Shown: piece by piece, positions 24,142 to 32,860 of the stretch
How positions within the stretch are numbered: the first letter of the stretch is position 1
Layout: each line of letters starts with the position of its first letter
Assembly (NCBI GenBank): GCA_902810705.1
Contig: CADDYU010000011.1
Location: 1 to 50,876, forward strand
Direction of reading: 5' to 3'
DNA from: Methylococcaceae bacterium
GTDB taxonomy: Bacteria > Pseudomonadota > Gammaproteobacteria > Methylococcales > Methylococcaceae
DNA: 50,876 nt
Notes under the pieces: model-generated
Database searches by the model: none
Seen by the model: the letters and a program-made list of their open reading frames with translations, nothing else
Told to the model about the DNA's origin: nothing
Program-made: the position numbers and the translations under genes

Positions 24142-25107
24142 TCATCGTCGGCACAGCATGTCAGATACGATGTAGTCGTCGGCGGCGCCCCCAGTAACTT
24201 CAGAAATCGCTGAAACTCGCCGGCCGGGCGGCGCTAGAAGGCGCTCGATGAAAACGACGTAGTTAATTGCCGTCGCGATGGAGCGTCGCGGGATCGTCAC
24301 CGATGCCTCTGCCACCAAATCTTCAAGGCGGCGTAAGGCGTCCACCGCCGAATTCGCATGAATGGTCGCCACACCGCCGGGATGGCCCGTGTTCCACGCT
24401 TTGAGCATCGCTAGCGCCTCGGGTCCCCGGACCTCACCGATGATGATCCGGTCCGGGCGCAGTCGCAGGGTCATACGAAGCAAGTCCGTCATAGTTACCC
24501 GCGGTTCGGTGTTCTTCGTGAGCAATTCCACCTGGTCCGCTGCCGGGCATTGAAGTTCCCTAGTGTCCTCGATGATGACGATGCGATCATTCTTGAACTC
24601 TGGCTCAGTCAAAATCGCGTTGACCATCGTAGTCTTGCCGGAGCCCGTGCCGCCGGCGACGAGGATATTCTTGCGATCGGTAACAGCGCGACGGATAACG
24701 GCCGCGCCCTCAGCGGAAAGGATCCCTTTAGACACGTAATCATCGAGTGTGAACACGACCGACGCGCGCTTGCGGATCGTGAATACGGGCCGCTCAGCAA
24801 GGGGCGGCAACACGCCTTGGAACCGTTCGCCGCTGCGCGGCAGCACGCCAGCGACGGCCGGACGGTCCGGGTTGACCGTCTCGCCCATGTGACTCGCCAG
24901 CAGCCGAATTGTCGTCTCGGCGGCGGATGGTTCGATCCGTCCGACGCGCTCCCGGCCGACGCCGGCGCGGTCCACCCACAGGCTGCCATCGGGATTCGCC
25001 ATCACCTCCACCACGTCGGGACGGGCAAGCGCGTCGGCCACCAGCGGACCAAGTGCGTGGTAAAGACTTTCGGCGTGGCGGGTGCGGACGGTGTCTAGTG
25101 CTGCCAT
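24142..25107 (-). CDS. trbB: TrbB/VirB11 T4SS ATPase
   Basis: The 321-residue ATPase of the secretion NTPase superfamily has Walker A AGGTGSGKTTMV at 150-162, the Asp box IIEDTREL near 178, the Walker B-like region DRIIIGEVRGPEAL, and the His box GGVATIHANSAVDAL. It energises pilus assembly at the cytoplasmic face. ATG 25107 is preferred over the TTG 15 bases upstream because GAGGA lies 8 bases before it. In related ICEs trbB is next to trbC; here it is on the opposite strand and more than 11 kb away, so the Trb locus is split. Confidence 0.95.
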   Translation of the reverse strand: MAALDTVRTRHAESLYHALGPLVADALARPDVVEVMANPDGSLWVDRAGVGRERVGRIEPSAAETTIRLLASHMGETVNPDRPAVAGVLPRSGERFQGVLPPLAERPVFTIRKRASVVFTLDDYVSKGILSAEGAAVIRRAVTDRKNILVAGGTGSGKTTMVNAILTEPEFKNDRIVIIEDTRELQCPAADQVELLTKNTEPRVTMTDLLRMTLRLRPDRIIIGEVRGPEALAMLKAWNTGHPGGVATIHANSAVDALRRLEDLVAEASVTIPRRSIATAINYVVFIERLLAPPGRRVSAISEVTGGAADDYIVSDMLCRR

Positions 25108-25130
25108 GATTTGATTCCTCAACTACCTTC

Positions 25131-25772
25131 TCATCCGAACAATCCCCAGCGCTTGGTCGGTGCGGTTGCTGCCGTCATCGATGGTTGGCGTTCTTGAAGC
25201 GGAGGCTCGGCGACCTCCGGCCTTGTTGCCGGGTCGGCGGGTTGCGGAGGGATTTGGTTGTGCGCCGATGATTTCTGACTCTTCTCCGGCTGGACCTGCG
25301 CTTGATTGCGGGCGGACTCGGCATTCGCCTCACGGACAGAGAGTTGGGAATCGGCATCGGCGTCCGGCAGCTCGCCCAGAACCGAACGCCCGCGGCGAAG
25401 ATTGGCCGCGACCGCATCAAGAAACTGTTGAAACCGAACGTTGCCGCTGAGATGTGCCGCTTTTCGGTCCGCATCCGGCACCGGCGGCGTGTGATTGAAG
25501 AATGCCAACACCGCAAGGCCTAGCATCTCTTTGAGAACTTGATTCTCGAACGCGCGTCGCTTGTCCGTGCGTTGCAGCAGGAAGAAGACGCGGTCGACCG
25601 CCTTGTGAATCAGCGCATCGGCGTCCCCGCCGTCATGCTGTCCAAACTCTTTCCGCGCGGCACGGGCCAGCACTTCCGATACGGATATGCCGTCGCGATT
25701 GGCCCGCGCCTTGGCCGCGCTCAGCACCACCGGGTTCAGCCAAACGGTGAATCTGACCTTGTGCTCTTTCAT
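25131..25772 (-). CDS. CopG-like N-terminal domain protein of the tra region
   Basis: The 213-residue protein begins with a putative ribbon-helix-helix (VRFTVWLNPVVLSAAKARANRDGISVSEVLARAAR shortened here), then a helical middle (DADALIHKAVDRVFFLLQRT, ENQVLKEMLGLAVLAFFNHT). Its low-complexity tail is rich in Gln, Glu, Pro and Ala. A CopG-type gene between traG and trbB is standard in Tn4371-family elements, which supports the call. It may help recruit the relaxosome or regulate transfer. It follows traG by 20 bases and precedes trbB by 23. Confidence 0.75.
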   Translation of the reverse strand: MKEHKVRFTVWLNPVVLSAAKARANRDGISVSEVLARAARKEFGQHDGGDADALIHKAVDRVFFLLQRTDKRRAFENQVLKEMLGLAVLAFFNHTPPVPDADRKAAHLSGNVRFQQFLDAVAANLRRGRSVLGELPDADADSQLSVREANAESARNQAQVQPEKSQKSSAHNQIPPQPADPATRPEVAEPPLQERQPSMTAATAPTKRWGLFG

Positions 25773-25792
25773 GGGTCGTGTCCGATTGGTCG

Positions 25793-27646
25793 CTATTGCG
25801 GCTCAGTGCCGCGAATCTCATCGTCGTCCTCGTCGTCTCCCGCGCCATCGTCTGCGTCGAAAAGCGGCTGACCCGATTCGCGCCATTTGGACGTCGGCAC
25901 CGGCCGTCCCGGCCCCTTCGCGCGTTCCCCGTGCCACTCGATCACTGGCTTGGCGGGAAGATCCATCCCCTGCGACTGGTCCGGTGGCGGCAGCACGCGC
26001 TTCCTGAACGTCGGGTCCGCGTAATACCGCAGCTTCTTCACGCGCATTGGCCTGTAGCCGGTGACGAAGATGAGTTGATCGTCTACCGGAAGTTCCCGTA
26101 CGTCGCCCGGGGACAACAACGGTCGCACGTGCTCGCTGAAACTCACCGTGCGCGTCCCTGCACCCCAATGCCGCGCCGCTTCCGAATAACTCTCCCGGTA
26201 CTCCGTCACGGTGCCGGTCATCTGGCTGATGCGCTGGCAAGTCACCGTGTCGGCCGCGGCAAAGGCGGTCAGGATGTGGCAGTTGTCCAGAATGGTGTTG
26301 TTGGGGCCGTAGGCTTCGATGATGTCGTTGAAGGATTGGACGATCAGGTGCGCCTTGATCCCGTAGCCCGCCATCTGGCGCAGGTTCATGGTGAAGAACT
26401 CCATGTGCCCGAGCGTCGGGAACTCATCCAACAGGAGCAGCAGCGGCCGCCGCTTTGGCCGACCCGCATTGTCCCGGTCCAAATGCTCCATCAGCGCCCG
26501 GCACGCTTGGTTCACCATCAACCGCACCAGACAGCGCAGGCGCGGCGCGTCCGAGGGCGGCGGCTGGAGGTATAGCGTCATCGGCCGATCCGCGCACACC
26601 AGGTCGCCTAGGCGGAAGTCGCTGACGGCGGTGTTGTGCGCCACCAGATCGTCGGCGAACAGGGTCAAGTAAGTCGCCGCCGTGCCGCGCACGCTGGCCT
26701 GGAACTTCTCCGGCTGGTGCAGCATCTCGTTGGCCACCAGCGCCACTTCGGGATGCACCTCGGGAACGCCGGTCCGGGGGTTGACGCGGTGCGCCGTCGC
26801 CAGCATCGCGCGGCAGGTGCGCTTGAAATCCAGCAGCCGCTCGCGCACCACCGCCAGGTTCTTTTGCCCGTCCGGCTCGGTGTACAGCACGTGCAGAATT
26901 AGCGCGACAAGAAACTGGCTGGCCTGCTGGTCCCAGATGTCCGGGCTCTGCTCCAACTCGGCCGGATTGACCAGCATTTCGACGACGTTTTGGGTGTCGC
27001 GGACTTCATTGGGACCTTTGCGGATCTCCATGAGCGGGTTGAATCGGACGCTGTCGGGACGGGTGGGATTGAAGAACATCACGTGCGAGAATTGGGAGCG
27101 ATAACCGGCGGTGACGTCCCACAGTTCGTTCTTTACGTCGTACACCAGCACGCTCGACGTCCAGTTCAGCAGCGTGGGGATCACGTGCCCGACGCCCTTG
27201 CCGGAACGACTCGCCCCGGACACGAGCTGGTGTTCCGGCCCGTCGTAGGTGAGGTAGCGGTTGTGCGCGACGCCGAGGACCGTGCCCTTGCCGCTGAGCA
27301 ATCCCGCCGCCTTCACGTCGCGCCGGCTGGCCCAGCGATCCTTGCCGAGTTCGCGAACGGTCAAGCGCCTTCCGGTGCGGCGCAGGATCACCAGCGCCAG
27401 CGTCGCCAGAATCACGCCGCCGCCGAGGACGGCATACCCCTCGTCAAAGGTGCCGGGAAGTTGCTCGCCGAACGCTCTGCTCCAACCGAACAGCGCCCAA
27501 GGCGCGTAAACGACCGCCGGTCCCACACGCAACCCTGTGCCCAAGAGCGGGTGATACCCGAGCCGGTAGGCCGTCCACTGGGTCGCCGCCGTCAGGCTCG
27601 CAAGCACCATAATCATGTAGACAAGAATCAGGTTCCGGCCTCTCAT
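25793..27646 (-). CDS. traG: TraG/VirD4 type IV coupling protein
   Basis: The 617-residue inner-membrane ATPase links the relaxosome to the T4SS channel. It has two N-terminal hydrophobic segments (about residues 8-30 and 75-90), Walker A GASRSGKGVGHV at 144-155, and Walker B LLLLLDEFPTLG at 402-413. VQSFNDIIEAYG and ILDNCHILTAFAAADT are conserved in this family. The C-terminus is acidic (DADDGAGDDEDDDEI). Its start overlaps the relaxase stop by 4 bases (ATGA), showing a coupled relaxase-traG transcript. Confidence 0.96.
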   Translation of the reverse strand: MRGRNLILVYMIMVLASLTAATQWTAYRLGYHPLLGTGLRVGPAVVYAPWALFGWSRAFGEQLPGTFDEGYAVLGGGVILATLALVILRRTGRRLTVRELGKDRWASRRDVKAAGLLSGKGTVLGVAHNRYLTYDGPEHQLVSGASRSGKGVGHVIPTLLNWTSSVLVYDVKNELWDVTAGYRSQFSHVMFFNPTRPDSVRFNPLMEIRKGPNEVRDTQNVVEMLVNPAELEQSPDIWDQQASQFLVALILHVLYTEPDGQKNLAVVRERLLDFKRTCRAMLATAHRVNPRTGVPEVHPEVALVANEMLHQPEKFQASVRGTAATYLTLFADDLVAHNTAVSDFRLGDLVCADRPMTLYLQPPPSDAPRLRCLVRLMVNQACRALMEHLDRDNAGRPKRRPLLLLLDEFPTLGHMEFFTMNLRQMAGYGIKAHLIVQSFNDIIEAYGPNNTILDNCHILTAFAAADTVTCQRISQMTGTVTEYRESYSEAARHWGAGTRTVSFSEHVRPLLSPGDVRELPVDDQLIFVTGYRPMRVKKLRYYADPTFRKRVLPPPDQSQGMDLPAKPVIEWHGERAKGPGRPVPTSKWRESGQPLFDADDGAGDDEDDDEIRGTEPQ

Positions 27647-29625
27647 CGGTCCCGCTCCAATCCGTCCAAGTAGCGCGCCCGATCGCCCAGAGATTGTTCG
27701 GCGCTGCGCTCGATCGTCACGGCTCGATCAGTGGATCGCCGGACCGTTACCTGGTCGCCAACACCCGCCTCGGGTGCGCGACGGACCGGCGCCGTAAACA
27801 CATCCTCATCGCTCACGACGACCATCCGCCGGCCGCCGTGAAGCTCTTCAATCCCTTGGTACTTCCCTGTGACCGAACCACCCTGAACCAGCTCTGACAC
27901 AGGTCGGTCGTACCGCTCTTGCAGCTTCCGATCCGCCGCCTGTCGCTCCTCGGCGGCCAGACGTTTGAGCGCGCCGGGCGTGAGTCGAATATCGCCGCCT
28001 TCGGCGTCGGAGCGTTCGGCGTAACCGTGTTCGACCAGCCACTGCCGGCGCTGCTCCATCGCGTCTTGAACCGATGGAATGGAGGTCAACCGCCCGTCGG
28101 GATTCTGGCCAAACGCCTGCCGGTCCAGCCACGTCAGCGCCTTGGCCTGCACTTGCTCCGACAGGGAATGCGAGGCGACCGCGCGAATGTCCGTGCGGGC
28201 GGAAGCCCGCTGGCTGAAGCGCTCGAACTCGTCCTCGTTCACCTGGTATCGTCCCTCACCGATCGTTTGAACGCCTGACCTCTCGTAGCCTGCGACAAAC
28301 TCCAACCGCGCAGATGCGGCGCGCACGCGTGATTCGATCTGCCGGTCTGTCCAATCCGCATGGCCATCGCGCAAAAGAGCGGCGTGTGCGTCCGTGGAGT
28401 ACACGCCATCCTGCGCTCGCGCCACCGCCGCGATCTGTTGCGCGACCTCCTGCCGGCGATGCGCCGCCGCGCCCATTTCAGCGAGCGATCCGATCCGGAT
28501 GGCGCGGTATTCGTCCCCCTCCGGCACGCGCCCGTAATGCGCCTGCCCGCTCGCGTCCCGCAGCACGACGAACCGGTCGTCGCTCATTTCGTCGGCATTG
28601 CCCAGCGCGATCACAATGCCGGCGACGGGCTGTTGGACTTCCGTCCCCGCTCCCATCCGATGCACCCGTCCCGCCTCGGTTCCGAGCGTCGCATAGAGCT
28701 GTTTAATGACGTCGTTGCGCGCGCCCAGGTCGCGCAAAGTCTGCTTGAAATCCGCCTCCATCGTCCACCACATTCCCTCCCGCTTCTCGGCCAGCCCGAG
28801 CGTTTGCAGGAACTGCAACCGCGCCGCCACCAGCCCACGATCCTCCGGGGCGAACCCGATGGACCGCGCCGGTGACACGTCGATTCGTCCGCCCTCCATG
28901 CACCGCTCGATCATCCGGTCGAGCGAGGTGAAACGCTCCGCCTCCACCTCCTTGCGCTTGGCCTCCCGCACCTGCTCGATGGTGCGCTCGCCGAGCAATT
29001 CGGTGGCCACGTCACAGGCCCGCTCGCGCATGCCGTGGGACAGGTATTGACGCGGAATCACCAAGTCAGATTCGTCTTCCCGCCGGCCCCGGATCATCAC
29101 GTGCGCGTGTGGATTGTCGGTGTTGTGGTGATTGATGCCGATCCATTCGAGCTTGGTCCCCAGGTCGCCTTGCATGCGCGCCATCACCTCGCGCACATAG
29201 GCAGTCATGTCGGGAATGTCCTGCCCCTGCTCCGGCGAAATGATGACTCGGAAATGGTGCCGATCCTGCGCCCACCCAACGACCTCGGACTTGGCGTCCA
29301 CGGCGTCGCGGGAGGCGTCGTAGAACACGCCCGGCCGCCCGTCGGCGCTAGCGCTGTCGCGGCCCAAGTATGACGCGTGGCGCGTGACGCTTCCCCGCGC
29401 CTTGCCTGGCCGGTGGCGGCTGACGTGCGTCTTAACGATGACGCGCTGACGCCGCCCGCCGCCCGGCCAAGACGGCTTGGTGGATGGCGCGCGGGTGCGC
29501 CCGGTAAACCCTTTCAGCCGCCGCGCGAGCTCGCCCCGCACGCTGGGGCGCCGCCGGCCGCCCAACTTTCCGATGCGGTCGGCATCGACCTTCGCCGCCG
29601 CGTTGTGCTCCGAATGTCGCGTCAT
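27643..29625 (-). CDS. rlxS: Relaxase, VirD2/RlxS type with DUF3363-like C-terminus
   Basis: The 660-residue relaxase should nick oriT and pilot the DNA into the recipient. The metal-binding motif HHNTDNPHAHVMIRG (H167, D170, H173, H175) is the signature of MOB-P/VirD2-like relaxases, and the Tyr in TRHASYLGRD (Y86) is the likely nucleophile. The long Glu/Arg-rich C-terminal half resembles DUF3363 of RlxS proteins in Tn4371-like ICEs. The basic N-terminus reads RRRPSVRGELARRLKGF. GGAGGTGAT precedes the ATG, an almost ideal ribosome site. The promoter with operator and the repeat cluster lie directly upstream. Confidence 0.93.
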   Translation of the reverse strand: MTRHSEHNAAAKVDADRIGKLGGRRRPSVRGELARRLKGFTGRTRAPSTKPSWPGGGRRQRVIVKTHVSRHRPGKARGSVTRHASYLGRDSASADGRPGVFYDASRDAVDAKSEVVGWAQDRHHFRVIISPEQGQDIPDMTAYVREVMARMQGDLGTKLEWIGINHHNTDNPHAHVMIRGRREDESDLVIPRQYLSHGMRERACDVATELLGERTIEQVREAKRKEVEAERFTSLDRMIERCMEGGRIDVSPARSIGFAPEDRGLVAARLQFLQTLGLAEKREGMWWTMEADFKQTLRDLGARNDVIKQLYATLGTEAGRVHRMGAGTEVQQPVAGIVIALGNADEMSDDRFVVLRDASGQAHYGRVPEGDEYRAIRIGSLAEMGAAAHRRQEVAQQIAAVARAQDGVYSTDAHAALLRDGHADWTDRQIESRVRAASARLEFVAGYERSGVQTIGEGRYQVNEDEFERFSQRASARTDIRAVASHSLSEQVQAKALTWLDRQAFGQNPDGRLTSIPSVQDAMEQRRQWLVEHGYAERSDAEGGDIRLTPGALKRLAAEERQAADRKLQERYDRPVSELVQGGSVTGKYQGIEELHGGRRMVVVSDEDVFTAPVRRAPEAGVGDQVTVRRSTDRAVTIERSAEQSLGDRARYLDGLERDR

Positions 29626-29788
29626 GGATCACCTCCGCTGGCTCAAGAACTGCGGTCATTTGCTTCCGCAGCGCTATCGCACCGCTCACTCGACCATCGC
29701 AGCGCTGCAACTCGCGATTGCACAATCACCTGCCACAACACCGCACCGTTCCTTTTTTCTTGCCTTCCGTCTCTTCTTCTCCTCTTCT

Positions 29789-29926
29789 GTTCAGCCAGAC
29801 CCAAATCCGTCCAGCCAGACTCAAACCGGGATGGCGACGTTAATGATGTTAATAATACCGAAAACGGGAGAAATGTCAAACCGAATCTGGCTGGACGCAA
29901 TGCCGACCGATTGAGTCTGGCTGGAC
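29789..29926. repeat. Four copies of a 17-base repeat flanking the relaxase promoter (candidate oriT/partition site)
   Basis: The unit GTCCAGCCAGACTCAAA occurs as direct copies at 29789-29805 (two mismatches) and 29809-29825. It recurs inverted at 29880-29896 (best over its last 14 bases) and 29910-29926. The 29809 and 29911 copies form a perfect 16-base inverted repeat. Spacing is 20 bases on the left and 30 on the right, close to whole helical turns, so a bound protein would lie on one face. Confidence 0.7.
29839..29879 (-). promoter_or_regulatory. Relaxase operon promoter with tandem 9-base operator
   Basis: On the minus strand, TTGACA (29879-29874) and TATTAT (29857-29852) are 16 bases apart. 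Two tandem units, GTTAATGAT (29839-29847) and GTTAATAAT (29848-29856), overlap the -10 and the start region. The whole lies inside the 17-base repeat cluster, so two regulators may compete here. Confidence 0.65.
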
Positions 29927-30065
29927 AGAGGCAATCGCTCTTGAAAATCGCTCGCTGCCGCAGAAAAATGCTCGACCGGGAGTGGCGTGTGAAACTAACA
30001 TGCAGTGTCGGTTCGGGTCTGGATCAGACGAGGATTGGTGTGTCGTGCGAGTGCTGTCGATCCTA

Positions 30066-30383
30066 ATGGAAGTGCTGACCGTCCTGGCTCTCAGCGTGCT
30101 GCTGCCGCTGGCGAAGTTGCTGGTCGTCATCGTCGCCATTGCCGAAACAGCCGGGTGGGTCTACGTCGGCCTGTGGGCGGTGAATCGCTATCAGCAGCAC
30201 CACCAAGGCACCGTCTTTCTTTGGCCGCTGCTGGCGACGCTGGGGATCTATTTTCAGTTGACGCTCTGGTATTACTTCTGGTTGCACGTCGCGCATCGCA
30301 GCGCCCGCGGACGGGCATTGGCGGAATACTTCTGCTCGTACATGCGCTACCCGGTGATCCGCCAGCCGCACGAGTGGGAGTGA
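30066..30383 (+). CDS. Small two-helix membrane protein
   Basis: The 105-residue protein has one long N-terminal hydrophobic stretch (VLTVLALSVLLPLAKLLVVI) that may hold one or two helices, a second near VFLWPLLATLGIYFQLTL, and then a basic cytosolic end (HRSARGRALAEYF). No enzyme motif is present. The ATG at 30066 is likely, but a GTG at 30045 with a weak ribosome site (GACGAGG) is possible. It is transcribed away from the relaxase and ends at a terminator shared with parB, so it may be an entry-exclusion or accessory membrane protein; that is only a guess. Confidence 0.5.
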   Translation: MEVLTVLALSVLLPLAKLLVVIVAIAETAGWVYVGLWAVNRYQQHHQGTVFLWPLLATLGIYFQLTLWYYFWLHVAHRSARGRALAEYFCSYMRYPVIRQPHEWE

Positions 30384-30422
30384 TGCAAGACGCACGTTGC
30401 CGGGCACCAATGGGCCAACAAA

Positions 30423-30454
30423 GAAGCCGGGTCGGAGCGAACCGACCCGGCTTC
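30423..30454. terminator. Bidirectional terminator between membrane gene and parB
   Basis: Perfect 13-base arms (GAAGCCGGGTCGG at 30423-30435 and its complement at 30442-30454) with a 6-base loop lie between two convergent genes, 40 bases from one and 26 from the other. ATTATTTG follows on the plus strand. Confidence 0.75.
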
Positions 30455-30479
30455 AAGGCCATTATTTGAGCGGTGGAGA

Positions 30480-32423
30480 TTACGCCGCTGCCGCCCGTTG
30501 AGTGTCGTCAAGCTGCGGCTCTTCCCGCAGATTCGACGGCAGCCATTCGTTCAGCTTCGCCGCCAGCTTGGCATCCTCCAAGCGTCCATTGGCGGCGTCG
30601 TCAAACAGCTTGGCAAGCTCCGCCACCAACTCCGACTTCTTCTTGTTCTCGGCGGCTCTGGCATACACCGGGCCACGCAATTCGCCGATCAGGTGCGCCA
30701 ACTGAATCTTCTGGTAGCCCGACAGCCACCGCTCATCGGGACGCCAGTAGCGGCGCACCTCCACGCCCAATTCCCCGGCCAGACGCCAGACCAAGGCGGT
30801 CTTACGTTGCAGGTGAGCCGTCACGCATTCGACCGTCAGGAGATCGATCAGACCGTCCAGCTTGCGGTCGGACAGACCCTTGATCGCGTCGTAAGCGGCA
30901 TCGTCTTCGACGTAGTGCTGGTCCAGCAGTGGGTCCAGTTCCGACCGCTTCTCCCGGAGCTTGACCAGCGCCGCCGACGTGAATCCCTCCGCATGGTCGG
31001 CGTGAAGGGTCGTGCCGTTGGCGTCATGCCGAATCGACAGGGCTTCGCTGCGCACCTTCTCGTGCAGAATCAGCGCCAAGACCCGCTTGCGGCGGGCATG
31101 GTCGGCCAAGAGCGCTTCGCGCACCGCAAGCGCCTGATGGGTGAACGTAATGGCAAGCTGCGGCTCTTTCAGGTCGTCCGAAGTCGGCGGTTTCGGTGCT
31201 TCCGTCTGACCATCGTCGGCGTATCCACTGCCCCCATGAACACCATTGCCCGATGCGCTCCGACGGCTGCGCGGGATGCGGTACTCACGCCGGACCCGGC
31301 CATCCGGGTCAAGCAAAAGGAACGCCGTGCCGACGGCCTTGGTTGCCTCGGCGTAGTGAACCTCGGCGTCCTTGGTCAAGGTCTGTTCCTCGTCGTCCAG
31401 CGCCTCCAACTTGGTTTGGATGGCCTGATACGCCTTCTGTTCCGACTCGCTGAATTCGCCTTCTCCGCCTTCCAATTCCTCGATCTTGGCCTCCAGCTTG
31501 CCGCGCTTGTCGGCCAGCTTTTCGAGCTTGGCCGTCGTCTGCTCGTCGTACTCCTGCGGCGCATCGGACATCGCGTACAGCCGATCCTGAACGTCGGCCT
31601 GCGGGCCAACCACAACATCACCCCAACCTTCCTCGATCAGCTTTTGCCGCTCGGCCAGAAGCGCGTCGGCCTGCGCCTCCATGAAGGCTTTGCGCTCGAT
31701 CAGCACGCGCTCGGCGAACAGGTCTTTGCTGACGGCGGATTCCGGCAGCTTCGACACGTCGAACGTCGCGGCTTTGGCGTCGATCCACGCATGGGCGATC
31801 ACGTTGCGGACGTGCTGCGCGTGCTGCGGGTTGCCGCCGACTTCCTGCCAGACTTCCAATTGCCGATCCGCTGGAACGGACGCGAACGCCTCGGCGGTCG
31901 CCGTGTCGATCCCGCCCTGGCGATACGCGGCCTTCACCGGCTCGGCCAGCGTTGCCAGCTTCATGCGCTGGCGAACATAGGGCTGGCTGACACCGAACTC
32001 GGCGGCGATGGACTCGACGCCCTTGGCTTCTTCCCGCGCCAGTTTGGCGAAGGCTTCGGCCTCGTCCAGCGGGTGCATCGGCTCGCGGATGAAGTTCTCG
32101 GCCAGCGCCAAGGCGTCGGCGGTGTCGTCATCGACAGAGCGCAGGACGCACGGCACTTTCGGTGGTCGGGCCGAATCTTTGTACACGTCGCGCAGCGCCG
32201 CCAGACGGCCATTGCCAACGATCACGCGGTAGCCTCCGGGCACCTTGTCGTCGGCCCGAACCACCAGCGGTTGGATCAGGCCGAACGCCCGAATCGACGC
32301 CACCTTTTGGCGGTGCGCGTCGCGCTCGGGCTTGACGCGGCGGGGATTCCGCTTGCTCGGAATCAGCTTGGACAGCGGAACGGAAATCTGAACACCATGA
32401 AGTTGAGAGAGATTGCGAGTCAT
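30480..32423 (-). CDS. parB: ParB/KorB-like nuclease or partition protein
   Basis: The 647-residue protein has an N-terminal ParB domain (ISVPLSKLIPSKRNPRRV, GLIQPLVVR, YRVIVGNGRLAAL, LAENFIREPMHPLDEAEAF). The HTH segment SIAAEFGVSQPYVRQRMKL follows, then long helical regions rich in Glu, Lys and Leu. ParB proteins bind centromere-like sites and spread on DNA; ICE and plasmid versions aid maintenance or regulate genes. The protein is much longer than a chromosomal ParB of about 300 residues. GAGGT precedes the ATG at 32423. It is the last gene of a minus-strand operon with DUF6166, ssb and DUF932. Confidence 0.88.
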   Translation of the reverse strand: MTRNLSQLHGVQISVPLSKLIPSKRNPRRVKPERDAHRQKVASIRAFGLIQPLVVRADDKVPGGYRVIVGNGRLAALRDVYKDSARPPKVPCVLRSVDDDTADALALAENFIREPMHPLDEAEAFAKLAREEAKGVESIAAEFGVSQPYVRQRMKLATLAEPVKAAYRQGGIDTATAEAFASVPADRQLEVWQEVGGNPQHAQHVRNVIAHAWIDAKAATFDVSKLPESAVSKDLFAERVLIERKAFMEAQADALLAERQKLIEEGWGDVVVGPQADVQDRLYAMSDAPQEYDEQTTAKLEKLADKRGKLEAKIEELEGGEGEFSESEQKAYQAIQTKLEALDDEEQTLTKDAEVHYAEATKAVGTAFLLLDPDGRVRREYRIPRSRRSASGNGVHGGSGYADDGQTEAPKPPTSDDLKEPQLAITFTHQALAVREALLADHARRKRVLALILHEKVRSEALSIRHDANGTTLHADHAEGFTSAALVKLREKRSELDPLLDQHYVEDDAAYDAIKGLSDRKLDGLIDLLTVECVTAHLQRKTALVWRLAGELGVEVRRYWRPDERWLSGYQKIQLAHLIGELRGPVYARAAENKKKSELVAELAKLFDDAANGRLEDAKLAAKLNEWLPSNLREEPQLDDTQRAAAA

Positions 32424-32491
32424 AGGATACCTCTGTTGTTGGGTCGAAATCTTTCTTGGTCGAATGTCGGAGCCACGCGGCCCCGACCGAT

Positions 32492-32845
32492 TTAGTTGTT
32501 GCGGTACTGCCGCGCCTCGCGCTCGGCCACAATCCCCGCCACCACGTCGCGCACGAACGTGGCGGTAAGGTTCGCGCCGGGGCCGGTGATGCGGGCGATG
32601 ACGGCCCACTTGAACGCTTGGTGGAACGTCACCGCCACGTCGTCCCCGCAACAGTCGGCGAGGATCGCCAGCGCCAACTGCGCCGGTCCGCTCCCGCCGT
32701 AACCGAACTCAAACCCGGTCGGGCTGTGGCTCCACAGGTCCAGCCGCAAGCGGATCGGCTCACCGCTGACGGTGCACACCACGCCCTGCGGCGTGCGCTG
32801 AATCGTGTAAACCCGGTCGGAATGCAGGATCAATTGCTCACGCAT
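32492..32845 (-). CDS. DUF6166-family small protein
   Basis: The 117-residue protein contains the pattern GFEFGYGGSGPAQLALAILADCCGDD, shortened here, followed by HQAFKWAVIARI, which I associate with DUF6166. Its function is unknown; the family occurs on plasmids and ICEs beside replication or DNA-processing genes. The start at 32845 (ATG) is preferred to a GTG nine bases upstream because GAGGT lies 7 bases before it. It lies between ssb and parB, 15 bases after the ssb stop. Confidence 0.7.
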   Translation of the reverse strand: MREQLILHSDRVYTIQRTPQGVVCTVSGEPIRLRLDLWSHSPTGFEFGYGGSGPAQLALAILADCCGDDVAVTFHQAFKWAVIARITGPGANLTATFVRDVVAGIVAEREARQYRNN

Positions 32846-32860
32846 GGGACGCACCTCGAC

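Noticed and set aside
30498..32495. Open frame of about 665 codons on the plus strand, antisense to parB
   Set aside because: It is a codon-bias shadow of the ParB gene, rich in Arg, Leu and Gln, without motif or ribosome site.
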